Positions 43,579 to 56,125 of a stretch of 64,000 bases of DNA are shown in pieces. The position numbers and the translations under genes were made by a program. The stretch lies in the NCBI GenBank assembly GCA_000231825.2, contig JH720314.1, positions 496,001 to 560,000 of the forward strand, read 5' to 3'. The DNA comes from Tetrahymena elliotti 4EA (lineage: Eukaryota > Ciliophora > Oligohymenophorea > Hymenostomatida > Tetrahymenidae). How positions within the stretch are numbered: the stretch's first letter is position 1; each line of letters opens with the position of its first letter. The notes under the pieces were generated by a model. It was given only the letters and a program-made list of their open reading frames with translations, was not told the origin of the DNA and searched no databases.

Positions 43579-44588
43579 TCTAACTTCTAATGAAAAAAAT
43601 TTGATATAAATCTAATATAAATAAATTTAAATATAAAATTATATCAACAATAATTTGTATATCTTAATTAGGTTTTCTATTTAAATTCATTTCACTTAAT
43701 AAATTCCACAAAAAAATTTACTACCTTTTCTTGATACATTTAAATATATATTTCACTTAAATCTTTCATCCTATTAAAATAAAACATTTGATAGATATCT
43801 CTTATAAATGCTCTTTGAAATTTTAAATAAGTTCCTTCCTTTAAGGCAAGAAGCTTATCTGATAAATAAATAAGCATCTAATTTCTTTCTCAAGTAAATT
43901 ATGCAGGATAAAAAAAAATCATTTTTACTTTTTCAATTTTTCAACACATAAAATGATCTTCTCATTTGAAACAAGATATTTAAATTTAACATTATTTTAT
44001 TCAATAGTTAAGAATTAATATATTTGTTTGTTGTTTTGAGATAGACATTTTATCAAATATTAAATGAAATAATTTAGAAAAATAATTACTAAAAATTTTC
44101 AGAATTATTTTTTCATAATTTTTGATGAACAAAGCTTTGTTATTTATTTCAATTTATTATTTTATAATACAAATAATATTTGATAAAAATTAAATAAATT
44201 ATTTAATACATGAAAATCATCTAAAAAGTATCCAATTTAATAAGAAGATAGATAATTTATAAAAAATTAAAATGTTTTAAATTTAAAAATAAATGGATAG
44301 TTTTTATTTTTTTGATTCTTGTTTAATAAAATGGATATCTTTATTGTGTTTTGAGTTTTAATATCTAAAGAATCTTTTTTGTTTTTAATAAATGATTAAG
44401 ACAAACATAACATTTAAGTACATACATACAAATCCTAATAAAATCAATCAAGTATTATTTATGTATTGGTTTAGCAAAGGAATTGAAAGAAAGAGTTAGG
44501 AAGAGAAAAGATAAAAAGTACTAATCAAAGAAAATAAGCTTTTATTTTTATTATAAATAATAAGAAAAGTATATTTTTATTAAGAGAG
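43579..44588. other. Intergenic
   Basis: A 1-kb AT-rich spacer between RPS2 and the next rightward gene. It holds the RPS2 3' UTR and the next promoter. No other exon or RNA gene was recognised. Confidence 0.6.
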
Positions 44589-45801
44589 ATGGCTTTTGGT
44601 GGTTTTAGATAAACTGAAAATTCATTAATTATTGACGATAGAAGAAAAATCATTCTCAATACTCGTAGTTTGAATGATTTCCAATAAAAAATCTATTTGA
44701 GAAATTTCTTCACCAATTATCGTCCTGATTTATCAAGCTATGATTACTTTGCTTTTAAGGAGAAATTGAGAGTTGGTGAATTATTCTTGAACGAATACAG
44801 AAAGCGTATTAACAACGAAGTTCGTAGAGCTTCTATTCTCACCCCTACATCTTCATTACGTTAAAATTTAAATGTACATTCAATTAAATATTGATCCTGT
44901 TTAAAATAGTTCTAAAATCATTAAAGTTAGCAAGATATTTAAATTGCTCATTTTGAATAATAAGTTGTAAATTATCATTAGCGAAATTATGTTCAATAGC
45001 AATCAAAGCCTATTTGATAAATTATTTTTTAGAGTTAACTTCTTTTTATAGCAAAGCAAATTAAATGAGTATATGAAATGGGAATATATTTTAACAAACA
45101 GGAAAATTATTTCTCTTCAATCATGATAACTATATTTCATTTTAATTAAAAATTAGAATAAAATTGCAGATTAGATATTAGATTTATCTAGTCCTCATAT
45201 TAGAGGTGCCCACTTCTAGGCTGTAAGATCATGGACTGATGCTTCTAAAATTGTTAACTATGTTGAAGAAAAGCAAGCAAAAATTAATAAATATGGTAAT
45301 TTACCTTAGAATTTTATTAACATATTTTGCAAAAGTATTTTATTAGTGGGTTTTTGGCTAGCTTAAGGCATATAACCACATTTAACTTTAATTTCAATAA
45401 TTAAAATTACAAATGGAATTATAAAATAAATTCAAAAATAAATAAGGCAAAAAAAATATGATTTTAGATTTAAAAGCTTAGAATAGTGTATTCATATCCC
45501 AGTTAGAGTTAAAGATTTAAATAGCAAACAAACTGAAAAATGAAATTATATTTTTATATAAAGATACAACATTTCATTTGATTAAAAAAATTTATTTTGA
45601 TAAAAATAATTTTAAAATGAGATTTAGACTAAAATATTTAAATAAACTAATTTAGGTCTCCAATTCCCTCTCCTTGGTAATTTGACTGAAGAGTAATGTG
45701 CTACTAAGGAAGATGAAGTCTATCAAAGATTAGTTAGAGAAATGCAAAAGCCTCCCAAACAAGTTGAAAACACTGCTAGTGAAGAAGCTTCTGATGAATG
45801 A
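44589..45801 (+). CDS. Small conserved-looking protein, function unknown
   Basis: I do not recognise the family. Three exons fit in phase: 44589-44873, 45175-45295 and 45656-45801, giving about 183 residues. The product begins MAFGGFRQTENSLIIDDRRK. It continues with a helical, aromatic- and basic-rich stretch (YLRNFFTNYRPDLSSYDYFA; KEKLRVGELFLNEYRKRINN; EVRRASILTPTSSLRQN). Exon 2 gives LDLSSPHIRGAHFQAVRSWT then DASKIVNYVEEKQ. Exon 3 gives LQFPLLGNLTEEQCATKEDE then VYQRLVREMQKPPKQ, ending in an acidic EEASDE tail at TGA. No signal peptide, membrane span or catalytic motif was seen. Codon use is moderately biased to abundant codons, closer to RPS2 than to the low-complexity genes, which suggests good expression. 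A ciliary or cytoskeletal structural role is only a guess. Confidence 0.75.
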
Positions 45802-46594
45802 TTAAGCCATATTAATAATAATTTATATGAAAAAATCTAAAAGCCAAAATGAAATATGGTAGAAATTGTCATCAATGTTTTCAAATTTAAATTAAGAAAG
45901 CATAGCATAGGGAATATTTCAAAAAAAACCCACATACTAGGATTAATTATTATTTCTATCAAATCTCATTCGGTGTTAATGCATATTGTATGCATCTCTA
46001 ATTTTAATAATTTGTTACTATTTCTCTTTCTTTCAATATACTTTTTCTTTAAAGATCAGTAAATAGCAAATTCATTTTAACTACTGGCATAACCTAAATA
46101 AAAAATATTGATATCAGAACAAAAATATATTTAAAACTCAAAAAAAAAATTTCTATTAAAAACAGTTGATGGTGTTTTAAATTACCTTTTTTATGATTAA
46201 ATAATTTTTTTAATAAAAAAATGAAAGAATAGATTTAAAATAATTCTATTATTTCTAAACAGATGGAATAAAAATTGCTTATTAAAGTTGATAATTTCGT
46301 TATATTTTGATTTTAATATATATTTTAGATTAATAAAAAATTAAATATTGGATTGATTGATATGTGAAATAGTTAGATGGTTTGGATTGATTGAATGAAT
46401 TTATGTTTGTATGAAGAAATTAATTTATTGCATATTTATTTTGTAATGAATAAGATTTATAAATAAGAAGAAATCAATCAGTTTTGAAAGATTATTGTAT
46501 GAATAATAAATTATAATTATAATAAGTAAAAAAAAAAACTTAATTCAAAAACATAACTTTTATTAAATTATTAGCTAAAAAGGAAATCAAGTAA
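45802..46594. other. Intergenic between co-oriented genes
   Basis: AT-rich spacer holding the 3' UTR of the small unknown gene and the promoter of the EF-hand-repeat gene. No exon was recognised. Confidence 0.6.
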
Positions 46595-49500
46595 ATGGCC
46601 TCAGTTTTAGCAGCTAGTGGATAAAATATTCGTAATCTATCATTTTTTTTTGTTTCCTCTAGATCTTTAAGACACTTAATTTGCATTTTTAAATCATTTT
46701 ATATTTAGCGTAAAAATAATGTTCAAATATTTTTAAAAAAGTTGGCGGAGGACGCTTTAATATTTCAAAGAATACCATAACTGTGAATACAGATATTGAA
46801 AAACTTATCAAAGCAGAAGTTTTCAAGAAATAAATTAGAATCAGAGAATTTTTCTATGATTTTGATAGATTACGTAAGGGTATTGTTACTGAAGACAAGG
46901 TATAGAATCTAATAATTATATAAAAGGAATAGCTTCAAAATAAAAATTTTTTACTACTTCCCTATTTTTTGGTTTGTTTCTGTTTGTTAGTTAAAGCTCT
47001 TTAGAATCAAAGAGAGATAAAGTTACATTTAATTTCGTTCAGCAATAAATTGTTAAAATATAAAATATTCTATTTCTTTTAACAATTCTCTGTTGAACGA
47101 TACAAGCCAAAAGATAGGATGAGGAGTAGTTAAAGTATTTGTTTAAATATATAAAATATTTTAAATGCTTAAAAATTAGTTTCGTTCAGCTCTCTCAATG
47201 TTAGGAATGCATTTGTATGAAAAAGATATTCTCGCTTTGATTAATAAATATAAGAGTGGTCCTGATTAGGTTAAATATACAGACTTTTGTGATTAAATAG
47301 ATGCTTAGTTCTTTGATTATAACCTGGCAAAAGAAAACCTAGAAAGCACTAAAAGTTCATCCGTAATTATTTTAAAAGCTAAATCACATTTCCATCATTT
47401 AAAATAGAAAACTAAACCAAAATAATTTCACTGAAAAAATAAGAAATAAAGTAATTTTGATGCATTTACAAAAAGGAAAACCATTAAAAATGATCATTAT
47501 TAATTAGCTTATAAAAAATACACTATTAATCCTCTATGAAATATAAAAAATTTAACAGCAAAAAACTTTTTTTATCATTTTTGACAAACAAATTTGGTTT
47601 AGTAGGAAATCTTATTGAAATATTTATTTTAAAATATAACTTAATAAAGTTGATAACCACAAGCAAAAAATAGATAGATAGATAGATATCTTTTTGAATA
47701 TATTTTAATTTATTTTTTAATAATAAAATAGTAAATTTCTTAGAATGAATAATCAATAATCCAATAAATATTACTCACAATTAAGCAACAAATTCGTACA
47801 AGAAGAATTCTTTTGAAATAGCCTTTCTAGGATTTTGATAGAACTCGTTGTTCACATATTACTGTTGACTAATTCTCAAGAGTCCTCACTTAATTGAGTA
47901 TTTTGCCAAATGAGCACCTTTTCAATCTTTTAATTAGACGTTACATTGATAACGGAAATCCTAAAGAAGTCAATTATGTCAAATTTTGTGATGACGTTGA
48001 CAATGTTTCTGAAATGCTTGAAACAGTTATTAAAGGAATGAAGCCTAATGAAAAAGTTTTTGATCCTAATGAGGATATTGTTGAAGATACTAAAGATTTA
48101 AAATTAATGAGCACCCTGTTTACCTCCAAAAAATTAAATTTTGGAAACAAATAGCTTAATGATGTTATTGTTAAAATTTAAGCAGAAGTTGTTATGAAAA
48201 GAATTAGAATTCGTGAATTCTTTAAGGATTTTGATAATTTAAGAAAAGGCGTTGTCTCTGAATAGCAAGTAAATATTTTAATGTAAAGCGACAATAAATA
48301 TTAAATAAATTATTTGAAAAAATAAATAGTTCAGAAGAGTTCTTGATGTTAGCAACATTAAATTGAGTGAATAGGATATCAATCTTTTGCTTTAGGAATT
48401 CAAGGTTGATAATATTCCTAATGGCTAAGTTAGATATTCAGATTTTTGTGAAGTTATTGATGAAATTTTCACAAAGAAAGCTATTGATAAAGATCCTCTT
48501 GCTACTGTCACTTAATTCTAGCCTGAAACAACTTTACCTGCTAGAAGATACTACCTAGTATGAATTTTAATTTAAATTTATCAATTAATATAAATTAATT
48601 TAAATAATATTCAAAAGAATTTGACTGAAGAAGAAAAGGATCAGCTTAGACATTTACTCAATTTATACCACAAGGAAATATAGAACAAGAGAGTTTTAAT
48701 TAAACCTCACTTTGAAGATTTTGATAAGACCAAATAAGGTTACATTTCTAAAAATCAATTCCTCCGTATCCTCAATCAATTCAGTCTTTTCCCTAGTGAA
48801 GATGCTCTTAACTTGATTTTGAAGAGATACACTGATAAGGGTACTTTGGATGAAGTCAATTATTATGAATTTTGCAGAGATGTTGATATCTATGATGAAG
48901 GTGTCCTTGTTAGCAAAACTTATGCAGACTCATTTAAAAACTACCAAAAACCTGAAAAAGAATTCTAACCTTTCATTCACAATGATATTCCTAATGATAT
49001 TGAAGATTTATTAGCCAAGCTCCGTGCTAAAGTTAAGGAATAACGTCTTCGTATCTCTGAATTTTTAAGAGATTTCGATAAGCTCAGAAGTGGTAATATA
49101 ACTAAAGAATAGTTACGTCTTGGTTTGAGTATGGCTAAGCTTCCACTTTCAGATCCAGAATTCAATCTTATCATTGAAAACTTTGCTTCAACTACTAAAG
49201 AAAATAACATTCGTTGGAAAGATTTCTGTGATCAAATAGATTCTGTATTTACATAAAAGAACCTTGAAAAGAAATCAGCTACTCTTCCAGTTTTTAACCC
49301 AACTACTGAATATAAATATGGTCGCAGAGGGCTTTCTGATTAAGAAAGAAGAATAGCAGAACAAATGAAAGCTCGCTTCAGGTAATTTTAAAAATGAATA
49401 CTAAAATTTAATTAATAAATTTTTGTTTGATAATAAAGATAATTCTGCCAAGCAACTAGAATTGATATTAAATAATTCTTCTAAGACTGGGACAGAAACG

Positions 49501-50513
49501 GAAGAAATAAAGTTACTCCAAAGTAATTTAGATAAGTTTTAACAACTGTCAATTTCAATATTTCAGATCCTGAATTCAATGCAATCAGCCGTATGTATTC
49601 ATCTGAAGATGAACATGATGTTAGATATGTAGATTTTATTAGAGACACTAAGGTATACTAGTAAAATCTCTGGTCATCAAACTAAACTAAAGATTTTGGA
49701 GCTCATGGACTAGATACTAGAAAGCGTCCTGTTGATGCTAATGTTTTATTAGAAGAAATTAAAAATATTATTAAAATTAACCGTCTCAGAGTTGGTGAAT
49801 ACTTTTCAGATTACGATTCCCTCCGTAAAGGTGTGATCCCTACAAATAAATTCCGTGGTGTCATTTCATAAATGAAGTAATTAAAAAATTTTGTAATTAA
49901 AATGTGTTAATCGATTATTTTGAAAATTTAGGATTGATTTAGATGAAGAACAAATCTTAAAACTTGAAAATATGTACATCCTTTAAGATGATCCCACTAA
50001 ATTAGATTACGCTAGTTTCTTAGAAGATGTCAATATTGTTTTCACTAAAACTGGACTTGAAAAAGATCCTATTGCAAAACCAGTTCCATTTGAAAAGAAA
50101 AATGCTATAGATCCAAGAGACGTACTGACTCCCCAAGAAGAAGAAGATTTACATATTTTACTTTTACGTTTGGGAGAAGTCATTTCAAAGCACAGAATCA
50201 TGTTCAAGACACACTTCTAAGATAAAGTAAATTTCATTTCTGCAATTTTATTTTCTAAAAGTTTTAATTAAAAAACAGGATATTGCCAAGAGTGGTAAAG
50301 TCAGCTTCACAAGATTTAGATCTATCCTAGATCTTCACAAGCTTCCTTTATCTGATTAACAATTTAAACTTCTCTGCAAGAGGTAAAAATTAATTTTAAT
50401 TTTGAAATAATTTAATTAATTTAAAAAATATTAGATTTGCTCACTAAGGTGTTGAATTTAATTATATTGAGTTTGATGAAGTAGTTAAAAAGTATGAAAA
50501 CCTCTACAGTTGA
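46595..50513 (+). CDS. EF-hand-repeat protein, CFAP115/EFCAB6-like
   Basis: A large protein built from repeated EF-hand-pair modules, resembling EFCAB6 and the microtubule-inner protein CFAP115 of ciliary doublets (assignment from family pattern, not a search). The ATG at 46595 gives MASVLAASGQNIRNLS; several introns follow, including one of about 380 nt (47363-47743) that joins in frame. Each module has a helix-loop of the form IRIREFFxDFDxLRKGxVT...QFR followed by a partner with VxYxDFC: YDFDRLRKGIVTEDK (46860), QDFDRTRCSHITVDQF (47830), KDFDNLRKGVVSEQQF (48230), EDFDKTKQGYISKNQF (48720), RDFDKLRSGNITKEQL (49080), QDWDRNGRNKVTPKQF (49490), SDYDSLRKGVIPTNKF (49820) and a last AKSGKVSFTRFRSIL (50290). 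The protein ends YENLYS at TGA 50511-50513, roughly 900 residues. Most loops are longer than the canonical 12 residues, so calcium binding is likely weak or lost in many. Confidence 0.82.
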
Positions 50514-51518
50514 TCAACTTTTTGAAAAAACTTGTTCATTAATTTCTGCTCAGAATAAAAATTAATAAATTCATTAAACTTTATAAACAACATGATAAAT
50601 AAATAAATGAAAGCAAATAATATTAAAACAACTATATTAACAGAATATATACATCTACATCCAATCTTTATAGTTTTTTAAGCCATATATAATGTGAATT
50701 CTTACTACAAATTCTTACAAAAAATAAAAAAATAGCAATTCTTACATTTTATTATTTAGAAAATATTCCTTTATTTTTTAAATAAAAATAAATTTAAAAA
50801 TAACCAATTTATTTTACTCAACAATTTAATTAATTTCAATTCAAATATCAAATTTTCAAAACCTGTCTTTCTACTTTACTTTTGTAATTAGAAATTAACC
50901 TAATTAACTTTTAATAAAGGTCCAATAAATTTTAAAATAAATTTATTCTTTTTAATTTCATTTTAAAGATAAAGATATACTTTATATTAGTAAGACAGGT
51001 TTTTACCTAAAAAATTTTTAACTCTTTTATTTAATTAAAAATATTGTTTTATTTCTTATTATTAATTACAATTGTCTTCATTCATGTTAATCTTCTTCTC
51101 TGCTTTCTTTATCTTTGATGAAGTGATTGAAAAGATCTTAATATTTCATTTAAGTTATCTCTCCAATTTTTTATTTATAAGAATTTCAATCAATAAATTT
51201 TTTTAAATGAAAAACTCTCTTATTGCAAAATTTGAGTTTTTCAAGTTGTTTATTCGATTTATTTCATAATAAAATAGATAAAAGAATTTAAAGAGAGGAT
51301 TGCTTCTTAAATTTGGAGAAATGATTTTAATTTATTAAACTTTTGTTAGAAAATCTTAGAGATAAGGTAATGTTAAACTTTATAAAATAATTATTGAAAG
51401 AGATGAATAAATAAATAAAATTTGTTATAAATTGTTACAATTAATTTAATTTAAATAATTTTGTTAAATGGATTTGTTAAATAATAATTTTAGGAAAATT
51501 TCTCACGTTTTTTATTGG
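50514..51518. other. Intergenic between convergent genes
   Basis: AT-rich spacer between two stop codons. Only AT-rich simple sequence was seen. Confidence 0.6.
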
Positions 51519-54500
51519 TCATATGCTAATAATGACTAAAGGATTTTCATTTTTTAGATTTGCAAGAGATCTAAATAAGTATCTTTTAAGTTTTTCCTCA
51601 ACTTTATTCCCTCTCAAATCAATTTAAAGCTTTTAAAGTTGAGGTAAATTATCTAACATCCCTGCTATACAAATCACACAATCTTCTGATAAATCTAAAT
51701 TACTTAAATTTAAATATTTAATGAATACTTTAAAAAAAATAAACTAATTACTTTAAATAAAGCTCCAAATTAATTAATTTATCTCCTTAGATACTAATAT
51801 ATTTTGTGATTTTACTAATAGCAGATAGCTTGTTTTCTATTGTTTCTTCAAGCATATTTTCTTATATGTCTATTGAAAAGCTTGTAAGATTTTTTCTTTC
51901 ATAGATATTTTCAATAAATTTAATCAAACCTTAGTGAGTTATTGAACATTTTCTTATATTCAGCTTAATAGACTTAAGTTATGTAAGCGATTAAATAGCA
52001 GTAGACAGATTTTCTAGTCCCTAATCTCCAATTTATTCATTTTATCTATGTAAAATTATTAGTCAAAAAGGAAATATTAATTAATATCTAATTTACCTTA
52101 AATCTAATTTCAATTCTTGAAGTTAATATATTTCTTTTAAATGCTGACAAAGATAGCCCATTCCTTTAGAATCTATATTATTTCCTCTATAAAAATAATA
52201 AATTTTAATAATTTAAATAATAATATTTACTTTAGGTCTAATGATAAACTTTTAAGCCTATGCAATGAGGGAAGGCTTTGAGATATTTTTTACAACCCTT
52301 CAGATTGAATGTTATTAAATTAAAGTACAAGTTCAAGTGAGCTAATTAATTATTTAGAACTAAGCAAGCATGATAAAGAATTGCATGTTTCGACATTCAT
52401 AGTATTAGCACTTTGTTTTATTAACAAATTTTAAATAAATTAATTTAATAAAAATATTAATTTACCTCAAATCGAGACTCAGTTCTTATAATTCACATCT
52501 TGTTTTTGATAAAATTTCTAGGAATATTTATTGTCCCTCATTTAAAATTTTGTTTTCGCTGTTAAAAAAATAATTTATTAACATAAAAATTTTTATTTTT
52601 TTGAATTTAACAAATTAATCAAATTTAGTTGTTTTTTTTTAATGAAAATTATTATCAAACTTATTTTAAATGATTTTAAGAATTAAATATGATTTTACTG
52701 AAGAAAAAGCTGTAATTTTTTGATGTTATTTAAACTCTAAATTGACTCACAAATGAGTTAACAAGAAGTGTTTGTCATTTCATTTTAACTAATTTCTAAG
52801 GTGAAATCTTCTACTTGTTGTTAAGATTGTATCAGATCTGATAAACTTTAGAAACCTATTTCACTAAAGACAGTACATCTTTTTTCATAATAAAATATTA
52901 AATTAAATTTAATAAAAATTTAATTTACGCAAATTATAAGGCCAGCTAAGACAAAGATATGCCCTTAATCGAATCTGAAAGACATGTAATATTTTCATCA
53001 CTCCCTTTATTCTTGTTGAAATTGAGAAGTAAACTCTTGTAATTTGTTTATTTATGAAGGGTATCTATAATATTGCTAATAGCAAATCTGCATAACCTTT
53101 AGTTACTTTAAAATATTATTTGATATTTTTAATATTTGAAATATAACTTACTCAAAATTAAAATCTATTGAATTTAGGTCACTGAATTTTAATAGATCAT
53201 TTTTTTAAATTACTTTCAGAATACTGTAGCTAATTGGTCTATTTTATAAATGAAACTTAATAATTATTTTAGAGTAAATCATTTACAATCCTTAATTTTC
53301 CCAGCTAAATTATTGGCCATATTGTGATTTCTGGCAAAAAAAGTTTGTTCCCTTACTTTTAATTATCTAGGAACTTAATATAATAAATTAAATAAATGTA
53401 ATGATTTTCTTTAAAATTTTCAATTTACTTGACTGAGTAAAAACAAGTATGTACTGAATCTCTGATAGAGTTATTAATTTAATTAATAATGCTATGTTAA
53501 TCATCTGTATTTACATTCAAATCACTGTTTAAAACTAGCTCTACATGAATTAGCTTTTTTAGATGCTTCAAGCAGTTATTTATCATTAATAGTTCTTAAT
53601 CTGTTAAATTAGATCTAATAAATTTTGATTAGTTTTTATTATTCTTGCTTTCAAAAAATATTTATTACTTTTAATGAATTTCAAAATACAACTTTCCTTA
53701 ATGCTGTCTTCTTTTTAAAATATTATTTAACCACTTTAATAAAATTTCATCCTCTTCTTCCTCATCTTTATCTTCTATATTTTCTTCTTCTTTCTTTCCA
53801 TCACTTCCATTTTTTCCCCCATTTAAATCTACAGAAACAGCCTTTGTCTCATCAAGCTAATTACTTTATTTACTTGTTATTTATTAAAATTTAGCAATTA
53901 AATCAATTAAGTAAATATTTATTACTCTCTTTTTTTGAACAAAAAAACTTCTTCCCTTTCATTTTATTAAAGAAACATATTTTTTAAAATATTGAGATTC
54001 TTTTAATAAATATTACGATATGATAACCTTAGAAATACTTCCCTTTTGCTTGTGCTCCCAGCTTAATATTATTCTCTTTAAAACCTGAATACTATCTCTT
54101 GAAAGTTTATTTCCACTTTAAATAAAAAATTAAATAAACATTGAAAATAAAAAATTAAATAGTTTACTCCAAATATAATCTGATATTTTTTAAATTGCGC
54201 AGCTTTGAAAATATTCCTCTAAATAGTAGTTTGCAGATTTAATCTCCCATTTAATTTCCTTCCAAGTTTAGCTCCAAAGTTTCAAGGTTGATGAACTTTT
54301 TAAAGCACAAAACAAGATTTTCTTATATTTACTTCTTAGAAAATGTATTGTTTGGTAATATCACAACAAGTTTTTTTATTTTCTTAGAAGCTATTTCTGT
54401 GAGTCTAATTAATTTATCAAGCTGTTCTACACAGTCTATTTCTATATTTGTTCTCATAGGAAAAATGTCTCCAAAATTTGTTTTTCTTTTTTAAACAAGC

Positions 54501-56125
54501 TATTTTTAAGAAGGCAACAAGTTAGAATTTTAACTTTAATTTAAGGTTTTTTAATTTGGATTTAGACTCAGCTTTTAAGTTTAATTTATATTCAGTTAAA
54601 TATTTATATTTTTGCCTTCATCAGTTGGTTAAGGATTAGCAGTAGATTCATCTAGATAATCTAAAACTCTAGTAAATGTTTAAATATCATTATCATATAA
54701 AATATTTATCAACGAAATGCAATGTAATAATAAGCTTAGGCATGAAGAAGTAAAAAAAGTATAAAGAAGCCAATTAATTGTTCCGTCACTATTTTACCAT
54801 GTATTGCTTTATGTATTATTAATATACTGTATAATAGCTATAGGAAGAGATTCAAACACAGCTTCCTAAATGTCGCTGATGACTTAAAATTTTTGCAAAT
54901 TTTTATCAAATAAAAGGGTTTAAAGATTTGGAACTATATTTGCATCAATTAGTAAATTAATTCCAAAGTAAAGACTATTTTCCGTTTGTAATTCAATTGG
55001 CTTTACTTTTTTCTCACTTCCTTATAACTTTTTAGATTAACTTTCTACTGATTTGTTAAGAATATTTGATTCGGATTTTCTTAGGTTTACATTTTACTAA
55101 TTATTTTAATCTCCCAAAATATTTGCTTGATTCTATTGTTTAATATCGTTTTATTGGATTCTTTAATTAAAGATATTGTTTTTAATTAATTCGCTGTTTT
55201 AGATAAGGGGTTGTTGTAGACTTATTAATTCCTTTTTTTGATCTTTTGTTTTTGATTTTAAATTTTCAATATCAGACTTTTCTTCCAAATCGTTGTTACT
55301 ATGTTAGGTATCTTTTTCTAAAATATTTTTTTATTTTTAAGAATTATGTTTTTAATTTTCAATATCGCGGATAGCATTAACATTTGGGATAGGAGTCATT
55401 TAAATTTAATCTTTTTCTTAGATATTTTCTTTAATTTTTTATGAATCTGATTATCTGAGTTTTTAGGACATTTAGATTTAAAAATCTTGGATATCTTAAA
55501 CGAGCTAGTTTTCTATCAAGTAGTTTACATTTTCTTTGATATTTTCTTATTAGATTTATTCCAATCTCTCCCCAAAATTACTTTTTTCTTATTAAATTTA
55601 GTTAATCGAAAGATTTTTCTTTGATTATTATTATTATTTTTTATTGTATTAGTCCATAATCGGCTCTAAGGAATGCATCAAATCTGTAGTTAAAACTGCT
55701 TTGTACTTGAAATAAGTATAGCCAAATAATATCATTGGAAAAATCTTTATCTTTTAAAAAATGGTTATGAAAAATATAAGTGGAAAGTTTCTAATTAGAC
55801 ACCAGATCAACTATAAAAGTAAAATAATTTTTAATTTCGCAAGTATCATCCAAGCTTAGAAATTGTTTTTAGCATTCAAAATCTCATTTTAAAATCTTTC
55901 TGAATTATACTCAAACCTGACTTTAAGAAGGATACTACTCCAAGCAATAAGCTAAATAAAAACAGATAAAAAAAGAAATAGCATGAATGCTTTTTGTAAA
56001 GCTATAGTATTAAAGCTAGTTGAATAGTAATAGAGAATATTGGATATGAAATTCCAAATACCCAAAGCTAAAAAACCTGCAAAGCTTAACAGTTATACTG
56101 CAGTTTAAAAAGTTGTATAAGCCAT
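51519..56125 (-). CDS. XK-like polytopic membrane / LRR protein, copy 1
   Basis: Start ATG 56125-56123 (MAYTTFQTAVQLLSFAGFLA...), fixed by an upstream in-frame TGA. The first ~200 residues carry several hydrophobic helices (LALGIWNFISNILYYYS; FMLFLFLSVFIQLIAWSSIL; LIRNFPLIFFITIFQKI; MILFGYTYF). A Gln/Asn/Lys-rich linker of about 200 residues (55650-55020) follows. A second membrane block then opens FGINLLIDANIVPNLQTLLF and includes SDIQEAVFESLPIAIIQYIN, which resembles the EAxxESxPQxxxQ signature of XK-related scramblase-type proteins, and SCLSLLLHCISLINILYD. From about 54480 leftward the protein is leucine-rich-repeat, ribonuclease-inhibitor style (NLETLELNLEGNQMGDQIC; LRNLKNIRLYLE). It is split by many short introns and ends LIDLRGN-type repeats and ENPLVIISI at TGA 51521-51519. 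It is a tandem paralogue of the gene at 58472-62887. XK homology is tentative; the LRR tail is clear. Confidence 0.72.

Noticed and set aside
47526..47756. Minus-strand open frame between EF-hand exons
   Set aside because: It lies in an intron of the EF-hand gene whose flanking exons join in frame, and it has no recognisable protein content.
48977..50207. Minus-strand Ser/Leu-rich open frames
   Set aside because: They are antisense to EF-hand modules.
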